Positions 1 to 8,840 are shown, numbered from the stretch's first letter. The stretch is 64,000 bases of DNA from Rhodococcoides kyotonense (GCF_001645385.1 NZ_LVHI01000002.1:62001-126000), one strand, 5' to 3'. Notes: generated by a model from the sequence alone, not told the origin. Made by a program: numbers and translations.

Positions 1-49
1 ACCAGGAATCGCGATCCGATTCCTCCCGCCAGATCACTTCGTCGTCCAT
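1..49 (-). CDS. 5' fragment of an unrecognised protein
   Basis: An ATG on the minus strand at 49 is preceded by a good ribosome binding site (AAGGAG, 8 nt upstream) and opens a frame that runs off the left edge. The visible residues are MDDEVIWREESDRDSW, very acidic and too few to assign a family. It lies 51 bp downstream of the small heat-shock gene on the same strand and is probably in its operon. Confidence 0.55.
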   Translation of the reverse strand, partial: MDDEVIWREESDRDSW

Positions 50-100
50 GCGCGACACTCCTTTCCGATTCGACCGTGAAACATGTTGTCTGACAGCGTT

Positions 101-544
101 TCAGGTCGCGTGCGGTTCGATCGAACGTTGCTCGGCACCCGATCGCGAAATGTCGATCTTCCGAGGCTTCGCTCTTTCTGCAAGCGGAATCGTCACCGAC
201 AACACGCCGTTGTCGTACGAGGCCGTGATGCGTTCGGTATCGATACCGTCGCCCAGTGCGATCTGACGGCGGTAGGTTCCGGCGAACCGCTCGGATGAAA
301 TCCACTGCACGCCACCATCGCTCGGCGCAGTCCGATGGGCGGTGAGGGTGAGGGTGCCCCGGTCCACGTCGACGTCGATCGAGCCTGGGTCGACGCCGGG
401 GAGGTCGGCGGAGAGCACGTAGTGGTCGTCGACCTTGTACAGGTCCATGGGCATGAAGCGAGGGACACGGTCCGAACCACTCGACGAGCCGAACATGCCG
501 GCGGCGATGGAATCCAACTCACGGAACGGATCGAATCGAAGCAC
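101..544 (-). CDS. Hsp20/alpha-crystallin small heat-shock protein
   Basis: A cytoplasmic ATP-independent holdase that would bind unfolding proteins during heat or oxidative stress. The 147-residue product has the family layout: a short N-terminal arm (FDPFRELD), an alpha-crystallin domain from about residue 32 to 125 starting PMDLYKVDDHYVL, and the conserved GVLSVTIPL strand near residue 113. The start is set at GTG 544 because AGGAGG lies 8 nt upstream; the in-frame GTG at 553 is inside that ribosome binding site. A CIRCE element 75 bp upstream implies HrcA control. It lies downstream of the MurE-like gene on the same strand but has its own promoter region. Confidence 0.93.
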   Translation of the reverse strand: MLRFDPFRELDSIAAGMFGSSSGSDRVPRFMPMDLYKVDDHYVLSADLPGVDPGSIDVDVDRGTLTLTAHRTAPSDGGVQWISSERFAGTYRRQIALGDGIDTERITASYDNGVLSVTIPLAERAKPRKIDISRSGAEQRSIEPHAT

Positions 545-618
545 AGCAATCACCTCCTGATGCAGACGATGCGCCCGCCCCTGTAGCGGGCTGCCGTTTC
601 ACTGTGCTGAGGAAGAAT

Positions 619-645
619 TTAGCACTCTCGATCGGAGAGTGCCAA
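619..645. promoter_or_regulatory. CIRCE element (HrcA operator) with embedded promoter
   Basis: On the minus strand the sequence is TTGGCACTC-N9-GAGTGCTAA, an almost perfect match to CIRCE, the inverted repeat bound by the HrcA heat-shock repressor (established knowledge). TTGGCA can also serve as a -35 box, with TAAATT 18 bp later as -10, so HrcA binding would cover the promoter of the small heat-shock gene. Confidence 0.9.
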
Positions 646-741
646 GAGGGTGGAGAAATTTTTTCGGATCGATCGGTACCTCAATGGTGTTGCGGGACAG
701 CAGCGCCGAGCATTGTCGGCCTGGACCGCGCGTGTTCGCGG

Positions 742-2262
742 TCAGCTTGTCGACGCACTGTTCTCCAGGACTGCACGTAGTTCCACCCTGTCGTCGAATG
801 GCGCAGACCTGTTGCCGTGGACCACGTGGTCGTCGCATCCCCGTCCGGCGACCACGAGCACGTCACCGTGCCGTGCGTGCTCGACCGCGAGTTCGAAGGC
901 ATCGCGCCGGTCCGGTTCGACGAGTACCGTCGCCGAACCGGCTGCAACAGCGCCATCGACGACCGCATCTCGGATGGTGTCGGCGTCTTCGGAGAAGGGG
1001 CTCTCGTCGGTGACGATGACGATGTCGGCGTACTCGGCTGCAGTGGCTCCGAGCGGGAAGCGCTTCCCGATGTCACGGTCGCCGGTCGCGCCGATGACCA
1101 CGATCAATTTCCCGGTACTCAGCGACCGTAGATAGGGGAGCAGCCGGTGCTGGCCGTCGGTGTTGTGCATGTAGTCGACGAGCGCCACGACGCCGCTCCG
1201 GCCGTCGTCGACGCGTTCCAAACGGCCGGGTACATGGGTCAACTGCTCGAATCCGGCGACAGCCGCGTCGAGCTCGACTCCCGTCGCGGCGAGCATGGCG
1301 AGCGCGGTCAACGCGTTGTCGACCTGATGAGGACCCAGCAGCCGGAGGCGGACGTCCAGGGGGCCGTCGGGTGTGTGTGCGGTGAAGGATGTGCCCGTGG
1401 GGCCCGAGCGGATTCGATCTGCGTGGATGTCTGCCCCGGGATCCGACGCCGACCACGTCCAACACGGCACACCGACCGACGACGCGAGCCGACGACCGTA
1501 GTCCCCGTCGATTCCGATCGCCGCCACCTCGGTTCGGTGTGATTCGAACAGGCGTGACTTGACGGCGAAGTACTCGTCCATCGATCGGTGGTAGTCGAGG
1601 TGGTCGCGGGTGAGATTCGTGAACCCGACGGCGGCGAAGTGCGTCGCGTCGACTCGGCCCTGGTCCAGCCCGTGCGAGGACACTTCGAGAGCAACCGACG
1701 TGGCGCCTTCGTCACGCATCGCCGCGAGGGATTGCTGCAGTACGGCGGCTTCCGGGGTGGTCCGGGCAGCCGGTCGGGTGGTTCTCGGTCCTGCGATGGA
1801 GATGCCGGTGATGGTGCCGACGGTCTCGCCCGCGGCGGACAGTGCGGCCCCGAGCAGGTAGGTCGTACTTGTCTTTCCGTTGGTACCCGTCGTTCCGTAT
1901 ACCCTCAAACCCTTCGAGGGGTGACGGTGGACGAGTGCGCTGGCCGGACCCGCACAGCTGCGGGGGTTGGTCACGACGACCGAAGGCAGTGACACCGCGG
2001 GACGGTCCGACAGGATCGCGACTGCTCCGCGGGCGAGCGCTTCGAGTTCGAAGTCGAGGCCGTGCGCATGGCGTCCGGGAAACGCGAGGTAGAGGTCGCC
2101 TGGTTCGACCGTGCGCGAATCGTCGCTGACGCCCGTTACCACCGCGTCCCCGTATACGGCGGATGCCGAGGGCACCGCGTCGGCGATGTCGGCGAGGTCG
2201 TGACCACCGATCTCGGTCGACGCGTCAGCGGTCGGAGGAATGGACGCGCTGTTGCAGGTCAT
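742..2262 (-). CDS. MurE-like Mur ligase paralogue with an altered amino-acid site
   Basis: A 506-residue Mur ligase. MurE-specific marks are the N-terminal DDSR/PGDLYLA stretch (about 47-60), the ATP loop GTNGKTS (126-132), the run around TTPE and EVSSHGLD (168-200) and NLTRDHLDYH (217-225). True MurE adds meso-diaminopimelate or lysine to UDP-MurNAc-L-Ala-D-Glu. Here the amino-acid site is changed: the usual DNPR is ESPF (420-423), the usual DYAHTPD is DYMHNTD (363-369), and the usual GKGHE is GRGCD (473-477). No other cell-wall gene is nearby, so this is probably not the housekeeping murE. Start ATG 2262 follows GGAG; an upstream in-frame extension lacks family similarity. It may ligate another amino acid or amine to a muropeptide-like substrate; that is inference. 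Confidence 0.85.
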   Translation of the reverse strand: MTCNSASIPPTADASTEIGGHDLADIADAVPSASAVYGDAVVTGVSDDSRTVEPGDLYLAFPGRHAHGLDFELEALARGAVAILSDRPAVSLPSVVVTNPRSCAGPASALVHRHPSKGLRVYGTTGTNGKTSTTYLLGAALSAAGETVGTITGISIAGPRTTRPAARTTPEAAVLQQSLAAMRDEGATSVALEVSSHGLDQGRVDATHFAAVGFTNLTRDHLDYHRSMDEYFAVKSRLFESHRTEVAAIGIDGDYGRRLASSVGVPCWTWSASDPGADIHADRIRSGPTGTSFTAHTPDGPLDVRLRLLGPHQVDNALTALAMLAATGVELDAAVAGFEQLTHVPGRLERVDDGRSGVVALVDYMHNTDGQHRLLPYLRSLSTGKLIVVIGATGDRDIGKRFPLGATAAEYADIVIVTDESPFSEDADTIRDAVVDGAVAAGSATVLVEPDRRDAFELAVEHARHGDVLVVAGRGCDDHVVHGNRSAPFDDRVELRAVLENSASTS

Positions 2263-2413
2263 CGCTTCTCCTACCCATACGAAGAGACGATCGAACGGGC
2301 AGCGGCGGTTCTCGCGAACCTGTTGTCGCTGCCGTCTGGAGATACGTTGTCCGGGATCGCAAAAGTAGGCGAGTGTCAGCGGGGATTTCGCCAAAACTTG
2401 TGCAGCAGAGGAG

Positions 2414-2439
2414 GTTTGACCGATTCGGTCTTCCGGTAT
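2414..2439 (+). promoter_or_regulatory. SigF/SigB-type stress promoter of the catalase gene
   Basis: GTTT (2414-2417), 16 bp, then CGGTAT (2434-2439). This resembles the GTTT-N15/16-GGGTAT consensus of actinobacterial general-stress sigma factors and lies 45 bp before the catalase start. Confidence 0.55.
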
Positions 2440-2483
2440 CCGAAGGGCGAACGGTTGTCTTCCACTGCCAGAATGGAGTTTAC

Positions 2484-3395
2484 ATGTTTCGCCATACCGA
2501 TTACCTGCAGTTCGACGTCAAGCCCGAGAAGGCGGACCCCGTGTACGCCCGCAAGCTCCAGGAGTTGATCGGCGGCGCGTACGGCGAGATGACCGTGACC
2601 ATGCAGTACCTGTTCCAGGGCTGGAACTGTCGCATGGAAGGTAAGTACAAGGACCTGATCATGGACATCGCCACCGAGGAGATCGGGCACGTGGAGATGC
2701 TGGCGACGATGGTCGCACGCCTTCTCGAAGGCGCGCCTGCGACGGAGTCGACCAAAGCGGCGGCGGCTGATCCGGTGGTCGCGGCGGTGATGGGCGGGAT
2801 GGATCCGCAGCAGGCCATCGTCGCCGGGGGAGGTGCGATGCCTCAGGATTCGAACGGTGTCCCGTGGAACGGCCGCTACATCGTTGCGTCCGGAAACCTG
2901 TTGGCCGACTTCCGTGCGAACGTCGCCGCGGAAGCTCAGGGACGGTTGCAGACCGCGCGGCTGTACAACATGACCGACGACCCGGGAGTGAAAGCGATGT
3001 TGAAGTTCAACCTCGCCCGCGACACCCACCATCAAAATTTGTGGCTCGCTGCGATCGAAGAGTTGCAAGCCGACGGACTCGAAGGCGTCGTCGCGCCCAA
3101 CGCTCTGCTGGACGAAGAAGCCACCGAGCATGCCACCGACCTGTGGCATCTGTCCGACGGGGAATTCTCGTCCTCCGGCGGGTGGGCGAATCGTCTCGCG
3201 CCCGACGGCGCCCGCCAGATGGGCTTCCTCGCGGACCCGCAACCGTTGGGCAACAAGGCATCCGCCCCCGCACCGGATCCGAAACTGTACGCGACCTACG
3301 ACGGCGCCAAGGGCGATCCAGCGTCGGCGGCCCTCGGCACCGAGAAGGGGATGATGGGCAAGATCAAGGACGCCCTCGACCCCGACGAGACGTAA
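2484..3395 (+). CDS. Manganese catalase (non-haem)
   Basis: Converts hydrogen peroxide to water and oxygen at a dinuclear manganese centre in a four-helix bundle. The 303-residue product has the expected ligand regions: GGAYGEMTV (first Glu), ATEEIGHVEM (Glu and His), AAEAQGRLQ (third Glu) and RDTHHQNLW (second His). The C-terminal tail GTEKGMMGKIKDAL is also typical. Start ATG 2484 follows GGAG 6 nt upstream; the longer open frame before it is not catalase-like. It is divergent from the MurE-like gene and followed by a hemerythrin gene on the same strand, consistent with an oxidative-stress role. Confidence 0.93.
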   Translation: MFRHTDYLQFDVKPEKADPVYARKLQELIGGAYGEMTVTMQYLFQGWNCRMEGKYKDLIMDIATEEIGHVEMLATMVARLLEGAPATESTKAAAADPVVAAVMGGMDPQQAIVAGGGAMPQDSNGVPWNGRYIVASGNLLADFRANVAAEAQGRLQTARLYNMTDDPGVKAMLKFNLARDTHHQNLWLAAIEELQADGLEGVVAPNALLDEEATEHATDLWHLSDGEFSSSGGWANRLAPDGARQMGFLADPQPLGNKASAPAPDPKLYATYDGAKGDPASAALGTEKGMMGKIKDALDPDET

Positions 3396-3422
3396 CGGGC
3401 GTCGACACAATCCATCTGGCGA

Positions 3423-3455
3423 GGCGCGGTTCGGGGGCTGTGTCCGGACCGCGCC
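3423..3455 (+). terminator. GC-rich stem-loop after the catalase gene
   Basis: GGCGCGGT (3423-3430) pairs with ACCGCGCC (3448-3455) around a 17-nt loop. There is no T-run, so it may be a weak terminator or an mRNA-stabilising hairpin between the catalase and hemerythrin genes. Confidence 0.3.
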
Positions 3456-3483
3456 GCCGGACAATCAGTTCTGTGGGGTAAGC

Positions 3484-4200
3484 ATGCCGAAATCCATTTC
3501 CGATCTTTCGGTCGACGAGTTGGGTGGGCCGGGAAGCGTTCTGGTCCGTCAGCGGGACGACCATGTCGAACTCGATCGTCTTCTTCGGGGAATCGAGGCC
3601 GCGGAAGGCGTCGAGCAGAACGATCTTCTGCGCGCGCTGTGCCGGCTCGTCTTTCCGCACGCGTTTGCCGAAGAGGCAGTCTTGTGGCCGATCATTCGCA
3701 AACATGTGCCCGAGGGCGAGAAGTTGACGCTCGACATCGAGCAGGAACACCAGCAGATAAACGAGTTGTTCTCGGATCTCGAGGCCATGCCACCGCAGGA
3801 TCCGGATCGTGAGCCCCTGCTGCAGAGAATATTCCAGCTTCTGAGGCAGGACGTGCGCGACGAAGAGGACCAATTGCTGCCGATGTTGCGGGCTGCGATG
3901 ACGGATCGGCAGTTGCACCGCACAGGCATGATGTGGTCGATCGTTCGACGGGCCGCACCCACCAGGCCTCACCCTGTTGTTGCACGTCGGCCACCAGGCA
4001 ACGTGGTGGCTGCTGCACCGTTGACCGTGGTCGACCGTGCTCGCGACCGCCTCGACCGCCTGTCCGACCACGCGTCACCCATTGTCGCGCGGCCCAGCCA
4101 CATCGGTAGTCGCGGACTCGCCGCCGTGGCCGGTGTTATCGAACATATCCCGCCGCTGACACGCGGTGAGCATCCCTCGACCAGGACGACCCGGCGCTAG
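3484..4200 (+). CDS. Hemerythrin HHE-domain protein
   Basis: A 238-residue protein whose first 145 residues form a hemerythrin-like four-helix bundle that should bind a di-iron centre. Candidate ligands are in DDHVELDRLL, FPHAFAEEAVLW, EHQQINELF and DEEDQLLPML. Such proteins bind oxygen or nitric oxide, or sense redox state and iron. The C-terminal 90 residues are rich in Arg, Pro and Ala and look disordered. Start ATG 3484 has GGGG just upstream. Its position 88 bp after the manganese catalase suggests a shared stress role. Confidence 0.85.
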   Translation: MPKSISDLSVDELGGPGSVLVRQRDDHVELDRLLRGIEAAEGVEQNDLLRALCRLVFPHAFAEEAVLWPIIRKHVPEGEKLTLDIEQEHQQINELFSDLEAMPPQDPDREPLLQRIFQLLRQDVRDEEDQLLPMLRAAMTDRQLHRTGMMWSIVRRAAPTRPHPVVARRPPGNVVAAAPLTVVDRARDRLDRLSDHASPIVARPSHIGSRGLAAVAGVIEHIPPLTRGEHPSTRTTRR

Positions 4201-4214
4201 GCGCGGGCGAACCG

Positions 4215-5606
4215 TCAGTTGCCTCTGCCGTTCCCGTTCCCGTTCCCGTTCCCGTTAGCGTTTCCGTTGCCGTTGTTGCCGCCACTTTTGTTGTTGCCGT
4301 TGCCGTTGTTCCCGCTGCCGTTGCCGTTGTTCCCGTTGCTATTGCCGTTGTTGCCCGACTCTGCCGGCGGAGTGTCCGCAGGCAGTCGAGGAGCCGGAAT
4401 CGCGGCTGTCTCGGGCAGGTACGTCTCCGGTGCCACCGGTTCGACGATGACGGAATCGGTGGTCGGCGACGAGATGGGTTCTGCTGCTTCGGGTGTCGAG
4501 GTGATCGGTGTCGACGGGACTGGACTCGACGTTTCGGCTCGGGGGTCGCTTGTCGGGGGTTGTGGTGAAGTCTGGGAACTCCACGCCACCGCGACGGCGA
4601 CCAGTCCGGCGACCGCCGTTGCGACGCCCGCGGTCATCCGACCGACTCGTCGTCGAGGCGGAGGTTCCATCTGATTCAACTCGTGCACAGGGACTTCGGT
4701 GATCGCAGGGTAGACCCAGGTGCCCAGGTCGCCTGTCGGAACCGATGGGCGATCCAGTGTGTCCACCGTGGCAAGTCGTTCGGCTACCTCGTCTGCCGTG
4801 GGACGATCCTCGGGTCGGCGAGCAGTCATCTCGGACAACAGCCTCGCCCACTCCGGGGGCAGCCCGGCAGGCACCTCGGGATCACGATGCAGACGTGCGA
4901 CGGCCGCGGCGATGGCGCTACCCTCGAAAACCACGCGGCCACCGATACATTCGATCAAGACGAGACCGAGTGAATACACGTCGGTGGGTGGGCCCGTCGT
5001 ACTTCCGAGAGCTTGTTCGGGACTCAGATAGTGTGCGGTTCCCACGGCAGTGCCGTGTTCGGTCAATCTGGCCGCATCGACGACGCGTGCAATGCCGAAA
5101 TCGGTGAGCTTGAACGATCGGTGGGCGTGCACGGTCGGCGGTGTGACGAGAATGTTCGCCGGCTTCACGTCGCGATGAACCACGCCTGCGGAGTGGATGT
5201 AAGCGAGCGCAGTGGCCACGTCGCGGCCGAGGCCGGCGACATCGGGAAGAGGCAGACATGCTCCGGCCCGTAGCTGATTCAGGGTGGGACCGTCGACGAA
5301 CTCCATGACGAGGTAAGGCGTCTCGAAGCCCTGATCGTCCAGAGCGGTCCCGCCGTCGAACAGAGTCACCAGGCCGGGATGAGACAGGGCAGCGAGTGTC
5401 TGCATCTCGGCTTCGATGCGTCGGCGATCCGGCAGGTCGCCCCGGTCGCGACGAAAAATCTTGAGTGCAACCGTCCGGCCCAGTCGTACATCCTCGGCTC
5501 GGACGACATCTGCTGCTCCGCCCCTGCCGATGACCTCTCGAACCACGTACCTGTCGGCGAACAACGCGTGGTGCGGGTTCGACAGGTTATGTCCTCGGCC
5601 TGCCAT
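4215..5606 (-). CDS. Membrane Ser/Thr protein kinase (PknB family) with Gly/Asn-rich tail
   Basis: A 463-residue kinase. The N-terminal catalytic domain (about 20-275) has the glycine loop GRGGAADVV, the ATP lysine in VALKIF (49), HRDVKPANIL (144-153), DFG (169-171) and the GTAHYLSPEQ activation segment. A basic stretch is followed by one membrane segment (about 325-342) and an extracellular Pro/Ser/Thr-rich region. The last 45-50 residues are almost only Gly and Asn, with a single GNNKSGG interruption. No PASTA domain is present. Start ATG 5606 is chosen because the next residues lead into the kinase domain; an upstream extension to 5720 exists but looks non-coding. It is divergent from the EAL gene. 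Confidence 0.9.
   Translation of the reverse strand: MAGRGHNLSNPHHALFADRYVVREVIGRGGAADVVRAEDVRLGRTVALKIFRRDRGDLPDRRRIEAEMQTLAALSHPGLVTLFDGGTALDDQGFETPYLVMEFVDGPTLNQLRAGACLPLPDVAGLGRDVATALAYIHSAGVVHRDVKPANILVTPPTVHAHRSFKLTDFGIARVVDAARLTEHGTAVGTAHYLSPEQALGSTTGPPTDVYSLGLVLIECIGGRVVFEGSAIAAAVARLHRDPEVPAGLPPEWARLLSEMTARRPEDRPTADEVAERLATVDTLDRPSVPTGDLGTWVYPAITEVPVHELNQMEPPPRRRVGRMTAGVATAVAGLVAVAVAWSSQTSPQPPTSDPRAETSSPVPSTPITSTPEAAEPISSPTTDSVIVEPVAPETYLPETAAIPAPRLPADTPPAESGNNGNSNGNNGNGSGNNGNGNNKSGGNNGNGNANGNGNGNGNGRGN
4218..4356. repeat. Degenerate hexanucleotide repeat encoding the kinase Gly/Asn tail
   Basis: Imperfect tandem copies of a GTTCCC/GTTGCC hexamer run through the 3' end of the kinase gene. 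The purest block is four GTTCCC units near 4230-4256. Such repeats can change length by slippage in steps of six, which would keep the reading frame. Confidence 0.8.
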
Positions 5607-5767
5607 GTGATCGTGCCCCAGTTCGGTCGGTTCATCGGTCTCGACCGACTGTATATCTTGTCCGCCTCGTATCCGGTCTTCTGTGTGCCCGAGGTGAAGA
5701 ATGCAGAAGTGAAGGCACAATGGATTCCGGTCGAGGGACGCTGGGACGATGTCAGGAGAGACGCACA

Positions 5768-7027
5768 GTGCAGAGCCCGCAGGACGACCGTTCGACCGGT
5801 GGCGCCCCGTTGCCGGACATTCGTCCGGTCTATCAGCCAGTGGTCGCGCTCGACACCCGCACGGTGGTCGGGTTCGAAGCGCTGGTGCGTCCGTCGGCGA
5901 ACAGTCCCTCCACGTCCCCCGAGCAGTTGTTCACAGACGCCGAGGACCGAAATTGCATGGTCGAGTTCGACTGGCACTGCCGGCTCACCGCAGTACAGGG
6001 GGCTCTTGCGGCCCGCTTTCCCCGTCATCTTCAGCTGTTCGTGAATACCGAGCCCGCTGCGCTCGGCGCGCCGCCACCGCCGGAGTCGCGCCGAGTGCTC
6101 GCCGAGGCCCGATCGTTGTCGGTGATCGTGGAGATAACGGAACGCCAATTGATGTCGGACGTCGCCGGGCTTCTGGGCGCCGTGGCACAGGCTCGTGACA
6201 ACGGCTGGCGTGTGGCTGTCGACGACGTCGGCGCGGACGCATCCAGTTTGGCGCTGCTGGCGCTGGTGCGACCCGACGTCATCAAGCTCGACATGCGATT
6301 GACTCATGGTCGCTCGACTCGGGAGACCGCCGCGATCCTCACCGCGGTCGGCGCGGAAGCAGACCGCACAGGCGCCGTCGTTCTGGCCGAGGGAATCGAG
6401 TCCGAGGCCCACGAGCGGTGGGCACACGACATCGGTGCGGTGTGGGGCCAAGGCTGGTTGTACGGTCCGCCCGACGCACTGCCCGTGTTCGACGCCCATG
6501 CCCGCGTCGTCGATCGATGGACGACGCAACCAGCGGTGACGGTGCGAGCGCCGGTTGCGGTGACGCCGGGCGGTCTCGCTCGGCAACACTCTCGCCTCCG
6601 GCACGGCGGTGAAGAACTCGTCGAGTACTGCGAGTACGAGCTTCTGCGCCGTGCCGAATCGGCGGGATCCACGGGGATCGTGCTGGTCACCGCGTCGACC
6701 TCGACCGAAATGTCCGACGCGTACCGCTCGCGGCTCGATGACCTGGCGTCACGAACGGCGTTGACCGCGGTGTTCGATTCTCGCCCCGCGCCTGCGGGTC
6801 ACCGCTACCGTGCCGTCGGCATCGGCTCCGACGAACCACTGGCGCTCGAACGGTCGATGATCGTCGTCGATCCGTTGTTCAACGGCGCGTTGATCGCCGT
6901 GCACGACGGGCGCGCGCACGACGGAAGTCCCCGTTACAAGTATCTGTTCACGCTCGACAGAGAATTCGTTCTCGACGCGGCCACCGTGCTGATGCATCGA
7001 ATTCCAGGTCCGGGCACTGTCGACTGA
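5768..7027 (+). CDS. EAL-domain protein (cyclic-di-GMP phosphodiesterase) with C-terminal sensor-like domain
   Basis: A 419-residue protein with an EAL domain at about 18-250, without a GGDEF domain. Family residues are visible: FEALVRP (Glu of EAL), VNTEP, VEITER, DDVGAD in place of DDFGTG, DVIKLD, AEGIES and GQGWLYGPP. The metal- and substrate-binding positions thus look kept and hydrolysis of c-di-GMP to pGpG is plausible. The second half (about 270-415) resembles the DICT-type sensory domain often attached to EAL proteins; this is a weaker call. GTG 5768 is preferred over ATG 5720 because AGGAG sits 9 nt upstream. No membrane segment is seen. Confidence 0.85.
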   Translation: MQSPQDDRSTGGAPLPDIRPVYQPVVALDTRTVVGFEALVRPSANSPSTSPEQLFTDAEDRNCMVEFDWHCRLTAVQGALAARFPRHLQLFVNTEPAALGAPPPPESRRVLAEARSLSVIVEITERQLMSDVAGLLGAVAQARDNGWRVAVDDVGADASSLALLALVRPDVIKLDMRLTHGRSTRETAAILTAVGAEADRTGAVVLAEGIESEAHERWAHDIGAVWGQGWLYGPPDALPVFDAHARVVDRWTTQPAVTVRAPVAVTPGGLARQHSRLRHGGEELVEYCEYELLRRAESAGSTGIVLVTASTSTEMSDAYRSRLDDLASRTALTAVFDSRPAPAGHRYRAVGIGSDEPLALERSMIVVDPLFNGALIAVHDGRAHDGSPRYKYLFTLDREFVLDAATVLMHRIPGPGTVD

Positions 7028-7041
7028 ATATCGACCAGCGT

Positions 7042-8052
7042 TCATTCGGACAGCGGGGGAGTAGGCGCGTCTCGCACTTCGTGGACACCTCGAACGAACT
7101 CCGACAACGCTTCCGCCGAGGTGTGACGCGGTTGCCACCCGAGTTCGGTGCGGGCGCGTGAAGTGTCCATCAGTGGCAACCGCAGAACCGCGTCGAGCAG
7201 GTCGGGGCTGGTGGGCACGATTCGGAGCTTCCACAGAAGAAGTACCAATGCGCGAACCGGCATGACCGGAACCGGTACGACCCGGGCGCCGAGTACGTCC
7301 GCCAGCACCGCGGCAGTCACGGGTGGTTCAGCGGCGATGTTGAAGGCTCCGTGCGCGTGGTTGGTGGCAGCGCGCGAAAATGCGTCACCGACGTCGGCGG
7401 AATGCACTGCCTGGAACACGAGGCCCGGTAGTTTCGGGACGAACGGGATCAGCTCGGGTCGGACCAACTGCGGCGGCAGGAACGGACCCGCGAACAAACG
7501 ACGTTGTTCGGTCGAGGCTTCGGGTTTGAACACGAACGCGGGACGAATGCGGACGATGCGCATCGAGGGATGTTCGAGTTCGAACGCGTCGAGTGCGCGT
7601 TCGAGGTACGACTTCTCGCGCGTGTAGGCGGCGCCCGGCCACCCGTGCGTGGGCCAATCTTCCTTCACTGCAGTATCTTTGGGTCCGGGTGCGTAAGCGC
7701 CGACCGACGACGAGTAGATCAGCGACGGCACGTGCGCGCGTGCGGCCGCGTCGAACACTGCAAGTGCGCCCAATACATTTGCGCTCCAGGTGTGCGCAGG
7801 ATCGCGGGTGGGCTGAAATTGCCACGCCAGATGAACGACCACATCGACGTTCGAGAAGAACGGCAGCAGATCGTCTTTCGCAATGTCGGCCTCGACGAAC
7901 GTCGTCCTGTCCGGCTGCGACGTCGGCGCCCGTCGCGCCAGTCCGATGATTCTGCCGACGCGGGGATTACGGGTCAGGGCGTCGACGACGCTGGTGCCGA
8001 GGTTGCCGGTCGCCCCGGTGACCAGCACGGTGAGCTGTGATGCGTCGTTCAC
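7042..8052 (-). CDS. NAD-dependent epimerase/dehydratase, extended SDR
   Basis: A 336-residue extended short-chain dehydrogenase. The N-terminal NAD(P) motif is VTGATGNLG (about 11-19), an acidic residue region follows (VEADIAKDD), and YSSSVGAYAPG and AAYTREKSYLE supply the Ser and the Tyr-x3-Lys pair. The C-terminal half is less conserved and contains MDTSRARTELGWQP, typical of sugar or steroid epimerase-like SDRs. The substrate cannot be told. Start GTG 8052. The 149 bp upstream, up to the TetR stop, should hold its promoter. Confidence 0.8.
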   Translation of the reverse strand: MNDASQLTVLVTGATGNLGTSVVDALTRNPRVGRIIGLARRAPTSQPDRTTFVEADIAKDDLLPFFSNVDVVVHLAWQFQPTRDPAHTWSANVLGALAVFDAAARAHVPSLIYSSSVGAYAPGPKDTAVKEDWPTHGWPGAAYTREKSYLERALDAFELEHPSMRIVRIRPAFVFKPEASTEQRRLFAGPFLPPQLVRPELIPFVPKLPGLVFQAVHSADVGDAFSRAATNHAHGAFNIAAEPPVTAAVLADVLGARVVPVPVMPVRALVLLLWKLRIVPTSPDLLDAVLRLPLMDTSRARTELGWQPRHTSAEALSEFVRGVHEVRDAPTPPLSE

Positions 8053-8201
8053 GGTGGGTCTTCTCCAAGTCTGCTCGCGGGTAAGGTGGAACGTGCTGCT
8101 ACACGCACGGCGGAGGCGCGCGTTCTGTGCCTACCCGCTCGAAAACGGCGTAAACCGCAAGGGCGACAACGGGTTCGGATCCACGACGCGGTCCGTTCCG
8201 T

Positions 8202-8822
8202 TCATCTCGCTCTGCGCGAATCATCTCCTCGACCGCGTTCCACGGCTGCGGTGGTCGCCGCGGAGACCGTCATGACGATGAAGTCGCGTCTGCGGTCGTT
8301 TCGGTCATCGGCCGTCACTTCGGTGTCCGCGAACTGGCGATCGGTGGTTTGCAGAGCCACCCATCCGTCTACCAGGGTGATGACGGTCAGTATCAGTTCG
8401 GAAGCGTCGGCTGCCGACAGTGTCGGCAGGGCTCTCGTGGCGCTGCCGATCAACCTGCGTGCGTGTTCGCGACGCGGATCTTCGATTGCCGCGCTGCGTA
8501 TTTCGAGTCCCTCCCAGAACAGCAGTCTGGTGAGTCGGGGATGCTCGATCGCGAAGTCGAACCGTCTGCCTGCGTAGTCGGCGATCGCAGACGGGCCGTG
8601 CCCGATCAGTGGAACTGCTGTCGAGAAAAGAGCCACTTGCTGCGCGAGAACTGTCGAGAAGAACGAACCCTTGTTGCCGAAGTATTGGTAGATGCGTTCT
8701 TTGTTGACCCCGGCTTTGGTCGCGATGCGTTCGACCCGGGCGCCCGCGAACCCGAACTCACTGAACTCGTCGACACCCGCTTCGAGGAGGAGCGCCTTCG
8801 TACGTTCGGTGTCCCACGCCAT
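8202..8822 (-). CDS. TetR family transcriptional regulator
   Basis: A 206-residue repressor with an N-terminal helix-turn-helix (about 8-55; RIATKAGVNKERIYQYFGNKGSFF) and a ligand-binding domain. It is divergent from a small two-helix membrane protein gene at 8925. Two palindromes between the genes are the likely operators, so it probably represses itself and that gene. The ligand is unknown. Confidence 0.9.
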   Translation of the reverse strand: MAWDTERTKALLLEAGVDEFSEFGFAGARVERIATKAGVNKERIYQYFGNKGSFFSTVLAQQVALFSTAVPLIGHGPSAIADYAGRRFDFAIEHPRLTRLLFWEGLEIRSAAIEDPRREHARRLIGSATRALPTLSAADASELILTVITLVDGWVALQTTDRQFADTEVTADDRNDRRRDFIVMTVSAATTAAVERGRGDDSRRAR

Positions 8823-8840
8823 GCGTCGACTCTACCCAAC

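Noticed and set aside
2376-3464. Long minus-strand frame opposite the manganese catalase
   Set aside because: Shadow frame of a high-GC gene; the plus strand has clear catalase motifs.
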